Origin: Sporosarcina sp. Marseille-Q4943
GTDB lineage: Bacteria; Bacillota; Bacilli; Bacillales_A; Planococcaceae
Length of the DNA stretch: 64,000 nt
Assembly: GCF_943736995.1 (NCBI RefSeq)
Contig: NZ_CALSFT010000002.1
Location: 930,001 to 994,000 of the forward strand
Direction of reading: 5' to 3'
The notes under the pieces were generated by a model, which searched no databases, was not told the DNA's origin, and saw nothing but the letters and a program-made list of their open reading frames with translations. Positions 17,433 to 25,707 of this stretch are shown here, piece after piece. How positions within the stretch are numbered: the stretch's first letter is position 1; each line of letters opens with the position of its first letter. A program made the position numbers and the translations under genes.

Positions 17433-18537
17433 ATGATGGAATTATCCGATGTGCGGAACGAGCTAGACAAAACAGCTAAGAAATTAGCGGACTTCAGGGG
17501 GTCTCTTTGACTTAGAAAACAAAGAGGCACGTATGCAAGAATTGGACGAAGTGATGCTGGAGCCAGGCTTCTGGGATAACCAGGAAAACGCGCAAAAAGT
17601 CATTTCAGAATCGAATGCATTGAAGGCGTCAGTCGGTTCATTCCACGAATTGAACGACACGCAGGAAAATTTGGAGATGACGCTTGAATTGCTTCGTGAA
17701 GAAGCCGACGAAGAGCTGCAAGAAGAATTGGTCTCCGAGTTGAAAGAGTTCAAGAAAAAAATGGAAGACTTCGACTTGCAAATGCTATTGAGCGACGAGT
17801 TCGACAGCAGCAATGCCGTCCTTGAAATCCATTCAGGCGCAGGCGGAACGGAGTCACAAGACTGGGCTTCCATGCTGCTGCGCATGTATACAAGATGGGC
17901 AGAGGATCAAGGCTATAAAGTGGAGACGCTTGACTATCAAGCTGGGGACGAAGCCGGCGTGAAGTCCGTGACGCTTTCCATCAAAGGCCATAATGCGTAC
18001 GGCTATTTGAAAGCGGAAAAAGGCGTCCACCGCCTCGTCCGTATTTCGCCGTTCGATTCTTCCGGCCGTCGCCACACGTCCTTCTCTTCTGTAGAAGTGA
18101 TGCCTGAGTTCGACGGAGACATCGATATCGAAATCCGGACGGAAGACTTGAAGATCGATACGTACCGTTCAAGCGGCGCGGGCGGCCAGCACGTCAATAC
18201 GACGGATTCCGCAGTACGGATTACGCATATTCCAACGGGGGCGATTGTGACGTGTCAAACAGAACGTTCACAAATCAAAAACCGTGAGCGTGCGATGAAC
18301 CTCTTGAAAGCGAAGCTTTATCAAATAAAGGTTGAAGAGGAAGAAGCTCGTCTAGCTGAAATTCGTGGCGAGCAAAAAGAGATCGGCTGGGGCAGCCAGA
18401 TCCGTTCTTACGTGTTCCACCCGTACTCCATGGTGAAGGATCACCGTACGAACGAGGAGTCCGGAAATGTCGGTGCAGTAATGGACGGGGAAATCGATAT
18501 GTTCATTAACGCATATTTACGTTCGAAAATTTCATAA
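17433..18537 (+). CDS. prfB: Peptide chain release factor 2, programmed +1 frameshift
   Basis: RF2 recognises UGA and UAA and releases the nascent chain. The first frame (ATG 17433) reads 25 codons to an in-frame TGA at 17508-17510. The signal is canonical: an internal SD-like AGGGGG (17496-17501), three bases, then CTT TGA C. Skipping T17508 continues as GAC TTA GAA ([14 protein letters not shown]) to the stop at 18535-18537, giving 367 residues. The peptidyl-hydrolysis motif GGQ is at 250-252, and the stop-codon motif SPF is near 207. The +1 shift is autoregulatory: low RF2 makes UGA reading slow and favours shifting. The RBS AGGAGGA at 17420-17426 serves ATG 17433 or 17436. Confidence 0.97.
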
Positions 18538-18543
18538 TGAAAA

Positions 18544-18577
18544 CAAAAAAAGCGCACTCCGGTGCGCTTTTTTTGTT
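18544..18577 (+). terminator. Terminator after prfB (symmetrical)
   Basis: AGCGCAC (18551-18557), loop TCCG, GTGCGCT (18562-18568), flanked by A-run and T-run, so it could act in both directions. Confidence 0.9.
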
Positions 18578-18610
18578 TTGTTCAACAAGATTGAAATGCC
18601 GTATTTATGA

Positions 18611-18736
18611 TATCGATCAATTCCCGGGATTTATCGATCAATTGCCATTGGATATCAATCATTTCCTCCGACTTATCGTTCATTTCCTGACATTTATCAA
18701 TCATTTCCCAAGACTTATTGTCATTTCGTGACTAAC
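18611..18736. repeat. Six-unit degenerate 21-bp tandem array downstream of prfB
   Basis: The gap 18538-18938 holds the prfB terminator, this array and the cccB promoter. Units begin at 18611, 18632, 18653, 18674, 18695 and 18716, an exact 21-bp period, with approximate consensus TATCRATCAWTTCC followed by seven variable bases. Units differ from each other at several positions. Confidence 0.8.
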
Positions 18737-18890
18737 GAACTACACAAGTGCCAATGAAGTTTTGAAATTCCCTTTTATGTGTATAGTAAAAGGTAAAGGC
18801 GAGGAAAACCGATTGGTGAAAAACTTTCCATTTTGTCATCAATTTGATAAAAATGGGCACCGTACCTCACGGTGTTGGATCCCAATCCTT

Positions 18891-18899
18891 TGGTATACT
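18891..18899 (+). promoter_or_regulatory. Extended -10 promoter for cccB
   Basis: TGGTATACT (TGn plus TATACT) lies 40 bp before the start codon, with no good -35. A small inverted repeat CACCGT/ACGGTG (18858-18874) overlaps the -35 position and could be an operator. Confidence 0.45.
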
Positions 18900-18938
18900 A
18901 GGGGATGTAGCATAACTTTTTGACAGGAGGAAACAACA

Positions 18939-19268
18939 ATGAAGAACAAGCTAGTAGCAATGATGTTTGGTGCGGCGCTTGTACTTGGCGCATGTGGAGG
19001 CGGAGACAATGCAAACGACTCCGGCAACGGAAACGGTGAGACAGCTGCCGTAGATGCAGATAAAGTTTTCCAAAAGAGTTGCGCGACTTGTCATGGCGGC
19101 AATCTTGAAGGACGCGGAAATGCACCGGCATTGGCGAACATCGGATCAGAGCTTTCTGAAGAGGAAATCCATGACATTATTCAAAACGGTCAGGGCGGCA
19201 TGCCAGGTGGATTGATCCAAGGGGAAGAATTGGATGCTGTTACAAAATGGCTAGCTGAAAAGAAATAA
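18939..19268 (+). CDS. cccB: Cytochrome c551, lipoprotein
   Basis: A 109-residue membrane-anchored c-type cytochrome. The first residues form a lipoprotein signal ([20 protein letters not shown]) with the lipobox LGAC. A Gly/Asn-rich linker follows, and then the haem-binding motif CATCH near residue 48, with the distal Met probably within QGGMPGG. It carries electrons on the outer face of the membrane, probably to an oxidase. AGGAGG precedes the start. It is monocistronic between its promoter and a terminator, and its place before ftsEX matches B. subtilis cccB. Confidence 0.92.
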   Translation: MKNKLVAMMFGAALVLGACGGGDNANDSGNGNGETAAVDADKVFQKSCATCHGGNLEGRGNAPALANIGSELSEEEIHDIIQNGQGGMPGGLIQGEELDAVTKWLAEKK

Positions 19269-19278
19269 GTTATTTGAA

Positions 19279-19315
19279 AACGCAATGGGTCATAACAAAC
19301 CTGTTGCGTTTTTTT
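19279..19315 (+). terminator. Terminator after cccB
   Basis: AACGCAA (19279-19285) and TTGCGTT (19304-19310) form the stem, followed by seven or more T. Confidence 0.82.
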
Positions 19316-19546
19316 ATGTGGATGAAAACCAATTGGAAATTCATACCCTTACTATTGCAGGGATATTACATAGCAGTGGCTCAATATGCTGAATTCCATG
19401 CTTTATATCAAAAAATCTACTATTGTTTTCATAGTGAAAAAGGGAAGCTCGCGCCTTTCGTGGGAATTTGACAGTTCAAGTGATTATATTGTTGAATCGT
19501 GCTGGGCCAAATGAAACATATCTGTAATACTTAGCAAGCCTATACA
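19316..19546. other. Intergenic stretch before ftsE, no feature seen
   Basis: Between the cccB terminator and the ftsE promoter I see no credible coding region, repeat or strong hairpin. The only open frame overlaps the terminator and lacks a ribosome-binding site. Confidence 0.6.
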
Positions 19547-19555
19547 TGTTATAAT
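19547..19555 (+). promoter_or_regulatory. Extended -10 promoter for ftsEX
   Basis: TGTTATAAT is a perfect -10 with a TGn extension, 52 bp before the ftsE start. The -35 region is weak. Confidence 0.55.
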
Positions 19556-19606
19556 GAATTTGTCGGCAAAAAATGAGGAATACAATACGATTCAGGTGGT
19601 TTTTAC

Positions 19607-20293
19607 ATGATTGTAATGAAAGATGTTTATAAGAAATACCCGAACGGGGTCGTTGCTGCGAACGGCATCAACGTCGAAATTGGTCGAGGCGAGTTCGTTT
19701 ATGTCGTTGGACCTAGCGGAGCGGGGAAATCGACGTTCATTAAAATGATGTATCGCGAGGAATCCCCGACAAAAGGCGACATAATCATCAACGGCATAAA
19801 TCTTGCGACGTTGAGGAATAAGAGAGTCCCTTATTTGAGAAGGCAGATCGGCGTCGTTTTCCAAGACTTTAAACTGCTTCCTAAATTGAATGTTTACGAG
19901 AATGTCGCATTTGCGCTTGAAGTGATCGAGGAATCACCGAAGCAGATTCGCCAAAAAGTGAATGATGTGTTGGCGCTGGTCGGATTGACGCAAAAGGCGA
20001 GGATGTTCCCGAATGAGTTATCGGGCGGCGAACAGCAACGGGTTTCCATAGCCCGATCGATCGTCAATGTCCCGAAGGTCGTCATAGCGGACGAGCCTAC
20101 AGGTAACCTGGATCCGGATACATCTTGGGAAATTATGAAGATATTTGAACAGATAAATGCGCGAGGCACGACAATCGTCATGGCCACGCATAATAAAGAG
20201 ATAGTAAATACAATCAGACATCGGGTCATCGTCGTGGATGGCGGCATGATCACAAGAGATGAATATGAAGGGGTATACGATTATGAAAGCTAG
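19607..20293 (+). CDS. ftsE: Cell-division ABC transporter ATP-binding protein FtsE
   Basis: A 228-residue ATPase that, with FtsX, drives conformational control of a peptidoglycan hydrolase outside the membrane. Walker A GPSGAGKS is at 35-42, the signature LSGGEQQ at 138-144 and Walker B VVIADEPT at 158-165. A conserved H-loop (ATHNKE) follows. The preceding bases give GGTGG as a modest SD. The end overlaps ftsX by 11 bp, so the pair is translationally coupled. The next gene, an extracellular coiled-coil M23 hydrolase, is the probable effector. Confidence 0.96.
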   Translation: MIVMKDVYKKYPNGVVAANGINVEIGRGEFVYVVGPSGAGKSTFIKMMYREESPTKGDIIINGINLATLRNKRVPYLRRQIGVVFQDFKLLPKLNVYENVAFALEVIEESPKQIRQKVNDVLALVGLTQKARMFPNELSGGEQQRVSIARSIVNVPKVVIADEPTGNLDPDTSWEIMKIFEQINARGTTIVMATHNKEIVNTIRHRVIVVDGGMITRDEYEGVYDYES

Positions 20294-21167
20294 GACGATG
20301 GGGCGGCATCTCAGAGAAAGCCTGAAAAGCCTCGGCCGGAACAGCTGGATGACGTTCGCCTCTGTCAGTGCGGTTACCGTCACACTTCTGCTCGTCGGGG
20401 TGTTCATCGTTATCATGATGAACTTGAACCAGTTGGCGGATAATATTGAGAACGATGTAGAAATTAAAGTCATCACGGAACCGGCTGCAGATGCCGAGGC
20501 TGTGAAAACGTTGGAAAAGCAAGTCCGGAAAACACCCGGTGTAAGCGAGGTCATACATGCGTCCAAGGACGAAGAATTGGACAAGATGATTAGTTCCTTC
20601 GGGGATGAATTGAACCTTTATAAACAGAGCAATCCATTAGGGGACGCTCTCTATGTAAAAGCGACAGATCCGCACAAGACGGCTGAAGTCGCCAAGAAGA
20701 TCGAATCGTACGACAACGCGTATCAAGTCGTCTATGGTGAAGGGAAAATTGAGAAATTATTCAATGTACTCAATATGAGCAGAAACATTGGAATGGTGCT
20801 CATTTTGGCCCTATTATTCACTGCTATGTTCTTAATTTCAAATACGATCCGTCTCACAATTGTTGCGAGAGGACGAGAAATTGAGATTATGAAACTCGTA
20901 GGCGCCACGAATAGCTTTGTGCGAATCCCATTTGTACTCGAAGGTGTGTGGCTAGGTATTCTCGGGTCGATTATTCCAATGGTCGTCATTTCCGTTTCAT
21001 ACTACGAGCTTTATACACAATGGCAGCCTAGATTGCAGAATGAATTATTCCAATTATTGAATGCTACACCTTTCATTCTCCAAGTGAATGGGCTTCTACT
21101 ATTCATGGGCGTATTTATCGGCGTATGGGGCAGTTTCATGTCTGTCCGTAAATTTCTTAGAATCTAA
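20283..21167 (+). CDS. ftsX: Cell-division ABC transporter permease FtsX
   Basis: A 294-residue FtsX with the usual plan: a cytoplasmic N-terminus (MGRHLRESLKSLGRNSWMTF), TM1 near 25-45, a large extracellular loop of about 120 residues that contacts the hydrolase, then three C-terminal membrane segments. ATG 20283 is chosen because the family begins just before GRHxRES; the earlier in-frame start at 20259 would add residues not found in homologues. It is followed by a 103-bp gap and the M23 gene. Confidence 0.95.
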   Translation: MKARTMGRHLRESLKSLGRNSWMTFASVSAVTVTLLLVGVFIVIMMNLNQLADNIENDVEIKVITEPAADAEAVKTLEKQVRKTPGVSEVIHASKDEELDKMISSFGDELNLYKQSNPLGDALYVKATDPHKTAEVAKKIESYDNAYQVVYGEGKIEKLFNVLNMSRNIGMVLILALLFTAMFLISNTIRLTIVARGREIEIMKLVGATNSFVRIPFVLEGVWLGILGSIIPMVVISVSYYELYTQWQPRLQNELFQLLNATPFILQVNGLLLFMGVFIGVWGSFMSVRKFLRI

Positions 21168-21270
21168 TAGGCTGTCAAACAAAAGCGGGGAGTGCTGTAG
21201 GGTCCCCTGATAACGGCCTGATTGTGATCGAAACAACCTGCAGCATTAGCTTAAAGGGGGAAATAAGAAG

Positions 21271-22557
21271 TTGAACAAGCGCAAATGGATTATGGCAAGT
21301 TTTGCTATCGTCTTCCTGTTGACGTCGGTTGTAGGCGGATCAGGGGCTTTGGCAAGTTCATTGAATGATTTGAAGAAGGAACAAAAGCTGAACCAACAGA
21401 AAAAGCAAAATCTGAAATCCAGTATGAATAATAAAGAGAATGCGATCAAGGCGACTGAGAATGAAATTGATAAGTTTTTAAAACAAATCAGTGCCTTGAA
21501 TAAAGAAATTGAAGAAACGAACGCAAATATGAACCGTGTCATTACTAAGATCAACAAAACGAATGAAGAGATCGATGCTTTGAAGGCATCGATCGAGGAT
21601 CTTGAGAATAAGATCGCTGAACGTGACGTCGTCCTTCGGGAACGGGTGCGTGCAATGCAAGTGAAGGGCAACGATGTAAATTATATAGACGTCCTGCTCG
21701 GAGCAAACAGTTTCGCAGATTTCATCGACCGTTTTTCAGCAGTCACATCGCTGATGGATGCAGACCGCGATATTATGCGAAAACAGCAGGAAGATATCGA
21801 GCAGCTGGAAGCGGAAAAAGCTCTCGTTGAGAAGAAATTAAGTGAACTGAAAGATAGTAAAGCACAGCTTGAGAAATTGAAAGCGAACCTTCAGTCGAAG
21901 AAAAAAGAGAAAAATAAAGTGATTGATCAATTGGAAGCGGAGCAGGAAAGGCTTTCAAGGGAAAAGAAACAATTAGAGAAGGAATTCCACGAAGCAATTG
22001 AAGTCGATGCACAGTTGGAGAAGAAAATAATCGCTGAACAGAAACGTATGGCGGAAATCGCTCGTAAAGAGGCAGAACGCAAACGGAAAGCGAGAGAGGC
22101 GGCTGCAGCGAAAAAACCGGGCGCATTGCCGCAAGTATCAAACGGCTTCTGGACGAGACCGGCGAATGGAACGTATTCCTCTTCGTTCGGCTGGCGGATA
22201 CACCCAATCTATGGTACGAAGCGTCAACACCGTGGAGCTGACATTGCAGCACCGATCGGAACGCCGGTCGTAGCGGCCGGGGACGGAGTCGTTTCCTATG
22301 CGGGGAGCATGGGAGGCTACGGGAATGTCATTATGATTACCCATTCAACAAACGGCGGCATCTTCACGACAGTATATGCCCATCTATCGAAAATCAGCGT
22401 CAGCAGCGGACAAGTTGTTGACAAAGGCACCTATATCGGAGCTATCGGCAATACGGGAGCATCCACGGGTCCTCACTTGCATTTCGAAATGCACATTGGG
22501 AACTGGACGGCATCCGGTCCGAGCGCTGTGAATCCGTTACGATATGTATCATTTTAA
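21271..22557 (+). CDS. Secreted coiled-coil M23 peptidoglycan endopeptidase, probable FtsEX effector
   Basis: A 428-residue exported hydrolase. The signal peptide runs to about residue 29 (ALASS). Residues 30-275 are a long Lys/Glu-rich coiled coil, and 285-428 are a LytM/M23 domain. The Zn ligands are H320 and D324 in QHRGAD and H404 in HLHFE, with H371 and H402 as catalytic histidines. The architecture is that of EnvC/PcsB-like FtsEX partners; B. subtilis uses CwlO, which has an NlpC/P60 domain instead. The start is TTG 21271 after AAAGGGGG. A strong terminator follows. Confidence 0.9.
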   Translation: MNKRKWIMASFAIVFLLTSVVGGSGALASSLNDLKKEQKLNQQKKQNLKSSMNNKENAIKATENEIDKFLKQISALNKEIEETNANMNRVITKINKTNEEIDALKASIEDLENKIAERDVVLRERVRAMQVKGNDVNYIDVLLGANSFADFIDRFSAVTSLMDADRDIMRKQQEDIEQLEAEKALVEKKLSELKDSKAQLEKLKANLQSKKKEKNKVIDQLEAEQERLSREKKQLEKEFHEAIEVDAQLEKKIIAEQKRMAEIARKEAERKRKAREAAAAKKPGALPQVSNGFWTRPANGTYSSSFGWRIHPIYGTKRQHRGADIAAPIGTPVVAAGDGVVSYAGSMGGYGNVIMITHSTNGGIFTTVYAHLSKISVSSGQVVDKGTYIGAIGNTGASTGPHLHFEMHIGNWTASGPSAVNPLRYVSF

Positions 22558-22568
22558 CTAAAACTTTT

Positions 22569-22617
22569 AGAACTGTACCCCGATTGGTCATCAATCTGAG
22601 GTGCAGTTCTTTTTTTG
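22569..22617 (+). terminator. Terminator after the M23 hydrolase gene
   Basis: AGAACTGTACC (22569-22579) pairs with GGTGCAGTTCT (22600-22610), with an inner ATTG/CAAT stem and a T-run. Confidence 0.9.
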
Positions 22618-22773
22618 TGGTCCTTTTCAGGCTTGCGCTGAATGATATTTTCACCTTCTACTGCAAGTTCACAAAGTCTTCCCATTTGTACGCGATACTG
22701 GAAGCATTATGCTCGCAACATCGATTTTTTTCCTTTAGCATTACCATATACGGAGTAAAGGGGTTAACCTCGG

Positions 22774-23427
22774 ATGACTGTCACAAAACTGTTTTTAATC
22801 GGTAATTTCACGGCCCCGTCAACGTGGGTCGCTCTCATGATTGCATTCATTCTTTCATATATTGCTATCCGGCTAAAATTCGGCAAACAGCCCGCAAGCC
22901 GGTTCGGGGACGCCATTTTTTATATCATCATTATATGGAAGTTGTCGGTCATCATTACCGATTTCAAGATTGTCATCAAGGCACCGTTCGCACTTCTTTA
23001 TTTCAACGGAGGGACGTTCGGTTTCATCCTTGGATTGGCCATCGTCGCGTTCAAGATGTGGGTCGATTGGCGGAAAGGCAGAATTGATAAGGATATGTTC
23101 GTCGTCCTATTTATAGGCGCTGTTTCTGTCCAAGCCGTCTTCCAAGTGATGATGGTGCTGTTGAATGAAGGCAGCTTGATTGCACGTGTTGGAACGGCTG
23201 TCATCTTCCTAGGACTTTTATTTTTCATTTGGAAAAACTCACATTCAAGCGGAAGCCATATCGTTCAACTATCTTTGCTGTTCATTGCAGCCCATGTCTT
23301 TGTCGCTTCCATCCAGCCGAAAGGTTTGATGAATCCGCCACTGCTTGTGACGTTGCTGATCGGCTTATTTTTCACGGTTCTTTTTGTGAAGGGACCTACA
23401 TTTGAACAAACAGACGGAGGTAAATAG
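22774..23427 (+). CDS. Polytopic membrane protein of unknown function, without cysteine
   Basis: A 217-residue protein with about six or seven hydrophobic segments and short charged loops. I do not recognise a family. It contains no cysteine at all, so it cannot itself pass electrons to the thioredoxin-like protein encoded 1 bp downstream the way CcdA or DsbD would. AAAGGGG precedes ATG 22774. The adjacent thioredoxin start (23429) and the shared transcript suggest a functional pair, for example a scaffold or substrate protein. That is inference from position only. Confidence 0.75.
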   Translation: MTVTKLFLIGNFTAPSTWVALMIAFILSYIAIRLKFGKQPASRFGDAIFYIIIIWKLSVIITDFKIVIKAPFALLYFNGGTFGFILGLAIVAFKMWVDWRKGRIDKDMFVVLFIGAVSVQAVFQVMMVLLNEGSLIARVGTAVIFLGLLFFIWKNSHSSGSHIVQLSLLFIAAHVFVASIQPKGLMNPPLLVTLLIGLFFTVLFVKGPTFEQTDGGK

Positions 23428-23428
23428 G

Positions 23429-24025
23429 ATGAATAAGAAAGTGATCGGTTACGTAATCGCCGCGTTGCTCATCGGATCGATGGTCGTAATCATGGTCAAC
23501 GAAAATTTAAAAAAAGCGGATCCGATTGATAAGTCCAACGTGCTTATCGAATCGAAGGACGGATCAGGGGAATTTGCAGCAGGTGAAGTCGGACTGGACT
23601 TCGGAAATCTCCCGCCCGACTTCGAATTGACGACATTGGATGGCGATACGCTCAAATTGTCCGAACTGAAAGGGAAAAAAGTCGTTCTCAATTTCTGGGC
23701 AACATGGTGTCCGCCATGCAAGGCGGAAATGCCGCATATGCAAAATTACTACCGGAATTCTGCGGAAGAGAATAATGTGGAAATCGTCGCTGTCAATTTG
23801 ACGAGCAGTGAGAACCGGGGCGTGAAAGTTGTGCGGGAATTCATTGATTCATACGGATTGACGTTTAAGATTCCGTTGGATGAAACAGGGATTGTCGGAG
23901 AGGAATATCAAGTGTTCCAAATTCCAACGACCTATATGCTGAATACGGATGGGACGATCTCCCAAATCGTAAAAGGGCCGATGGATGAAGCAACTTTGGA
24001 AACACTCATTGATGATTTAGATTGA
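23429..24025 (+). CDS. Membrane-anchored thioredoxin-like protein, TlpA/ResA/StoA type
   Basis: A 198-residue thiol-disulfide oxidoreductase. One N-terminal membrane anchor (about 5-23) places a thioredoxin fold outside the cell membrane, with the active site WATWCPPC (Cys94 and Cys97) and the cis-Pro motif IPTTYML. Proteins of this type reduce apocytochrome c (ResA) or sporulation proteins (StoA); B. subtilis ResA also has CEPC. Which role applies here is not decided by sequence. ATG 23429 has GGAGG at 23416-23420; the longer frame from 23402 lacks one. CtpB follows after about 70 bp. Confidence 0.88.
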   Translation: MNKKVIGYVIAALLIGSMVVIMVNENLKKADPIDKSNVLIESKDGSGEFAAGEVGLDFGNLPPDFELTTLDGDTLKLSELKGKKVVLNFWATWCPPCKAEMPHMQNYYRNSAEENNVEIVAVNLTSSENRGVKVVREFIDSYGLTFKIPLDETGIVGEEYQVFQIPTTYMLNTDGTISQIVKGPMDEATLETLIDDLD

Positions 24026-24096
24026 GGAAAGCCGGATTTCTGTTGTCGTAACATGCCCATCCCGTTCATATAGTGGACGGAGGAGGGATGTTATCG

Positions 24097-25539
24097 ATGC
24101 GCAGAAGCCGGTTTTTAGTTTTTGCGATATTAGCGGTAATGGCGGCAGGCGTATTTCTAGTGTTGGACGGTTGCTCGTCGGATAAAGGAAAAAGGGCGGA
24201 TTCGACATTGAAAGAGGCGTTTCCCGTCATTAACGAAGCGTATGGCCTCATCCAGGAGAAAGCGGTGTACCCGGTCGAAGGGGACAGGCTCATTGAAGGC
24301 GCGTTGCGAGGAATGGCGGATGTCATCGGCGATCCATATTCCACTTATCTTACGGAGGAGGAGGCCGAGTCGCATCGGGAATCACTCGCCGGAGAGAAAG
24401 TCGGAATCGGCGCGGAAATAACGAGGTCTGGCGGCAGGTATATTATCGTTGCACCCATTAAAGGGTCTCCTGCTGAAAAAGCGGGGCTGCAGCCTTATGA
24501 CGAGATCGTGCGTATTAACGGGGAAGCACTAGGTGGCTTGACGTTGCAGGACGTCGTCAAGAAGATTCGGGGCAAGGAAGGGACCGCCTTGGAAATGACG
24601 ATTTACAGGCCTGACTTGAATAAGCATCTTGAGTTGAAAGTGATGCGTGACGTCATTCCAGTGAAAACGGTAACAGCTGAATTGATGGAGGAAAGGGGCA
24701 CGAAATTCGGTTACATAGCGTTGACGATGTTCGGTGATGAAACGGCTGCCGAATGGAAGAAGGCGACCGATGAAATGATCAAAGGCGGTGCCGAGGCACT
24801 TGTAATCGATGTCCGCGGTAATCCGGGCGGCTATTTGCGCGCGGTCGGTGAAGTTGCAGGAAGTTTATTGCAGGAGGATTCGGTCTTCGCCTATATGCAA
24901 AATGCAAAAGGCCAATTGACGCCGCTCGTCGTGGAGCCTTCCGAGAATTTCAAGTTTGATGAAAAACTGAAAAAGATCCCTGTCGTCTTGCTTCAGGATA
25001 AAGGGAGCGCATCTGCGAGCGAAGTGCTAAGCGGCGCATTGAAAGACTTGAAAAGAGGCTTCATTATAGGAAAGGTGAGCTTCGGAAAAGGGACTGTCCA
25101 AGATACGATGGAGCTTTCGAATGGCGGAGAAATGAAACTGTCGACCCATAAATGGCTCACACCGAAAGAGACGTGGATCCATGGAAAAGGCGTCGGTGTC
25201 GATTTGGAGTCGGAGCAAAACAAGCTGTTCACAGAGCATATCCGATTCTCGACAGATGTCTATGCTGTCGGTGATTATCATGAGGATATCGCATACGCTC
25301 AAAGGTTGTTGGCGGGCCTCGGCTATTCGCTCGAACGGGACGACGGCTATTTTGACGAGTCGACAGCTATTGCCGTCCACGAATTCCGGGTAGATGCAAA
25401 AGTGTCCTCCGAGAGCATCATGGACCGCAAATTCTTCGCGGCAATCCGTGAACGGGTTGAGAATTATCGAAAAGATAAAGCAAATGATATTCAGCTGCAA
25501 GTCGCGATTGGATATGTGCATCATTTGTTGAGTAATTGA
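24097..25539 (+). CDS. ctpB: C-terminal processing serine protease CtpB (S41)
   Basis: A 480-residue S41 peptidase. An N-terminal anchor ends in VLDGC, a possible lipobox with an unusual Asp at -2. A PDZ domain (about 95-180, with VGIGAEI and SPAEKAGLQP) gates the protease core. The catalytic dyad is Ser306 in GSASASE and Lys331 in FGKGTVQ, 25 residues apart as in B. subtilis CtpB. The C-terminus has a peptidoglycan-binding-like domain (about 385-450). In Bacillus CtpB cleaves SpoIVFA to activate sigma-K processing. ATG 24097 is chosen since ATG 24088 sits too close to AGGAGG (24081-24086). Confidence 0.92.
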   Translation: MRRSRFLVFAILAVMAAGVFLVLDGCSSDKGKRADSTLKEAFPVINEAYGLIQEKAVYPVEGDRLIEGALRGMADVIGDPYSTYLTEEEAESHRESLAGEKVGIGAEITRSGGRYIIVAPIKGSPAEKAGLQPYDEIVRINGEALGGLTLQDVVKKIRGKEGTALEMTIYRPDLNKHLELKVMRDVIPVKTVTAELMEERGTKFGYIALTMFGDETAAEWKKATDEMIKGGAEALVIDVRGNPGGYLRAVGEVAGSLLQEDSVFAYMQNAKGQLTPLVVEPSENFKFDEKLKKIPVVLLQDKGSASASEVLSGALKDLKRGFIIGKVSFGKGTVQDTMELSNGGEMKLSTHKWLTPKETWIHGKGVGVDLESEQNKLFTEHIRFSTDVYAVGDYHEDIAYAQRLLAGLGYSLERDDGYFDESTAIAVHEFRVDAKVSSESIMDRKFFAAIRERVENYRKDKANDIQLQVAIGYVHHLLSN

Positions 25540-25546
25540 ATTGTTC

Positions 25547-25573
25547 CTCCCTGCACCTGCAGGGAGTTTTTTT
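25547..25573 (+). terminator. Terminator after ctpB
   Basis: A 9-bp perfect stem CTCCCTGCA (25547-25555) with TGCAGGGAG (25558-25566), followed by seven T. Confidence 0.9.
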
Positions 25574-25707
25574 ATTGAGAATAGTAGTAATTACCTGGAA
25601 GAGAAGACTCAATTCAGAGAAAATTTCTCGGCTGTCTCACACGTGAGACGTTTCTTTTGATACAATAGGGAATAATCATGTTTTCGGGGATGGGATGGTG
25701 ACAGTTG

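Noticed and set aside
18537..18731. 64-codon frame starting at the prfB stop (TAATG) and running through the 21-bp array, giving a heptad-like peptide
   Set aside because: It passes through the prfB terminator, has no ribosome-binding site, and the peptide pattern follows automatically from a 21-bp DNA period.
19274..19471. 65-codon frame after cccB
   Set aside because: It begins inside the cccB terminator and lacks an SD.
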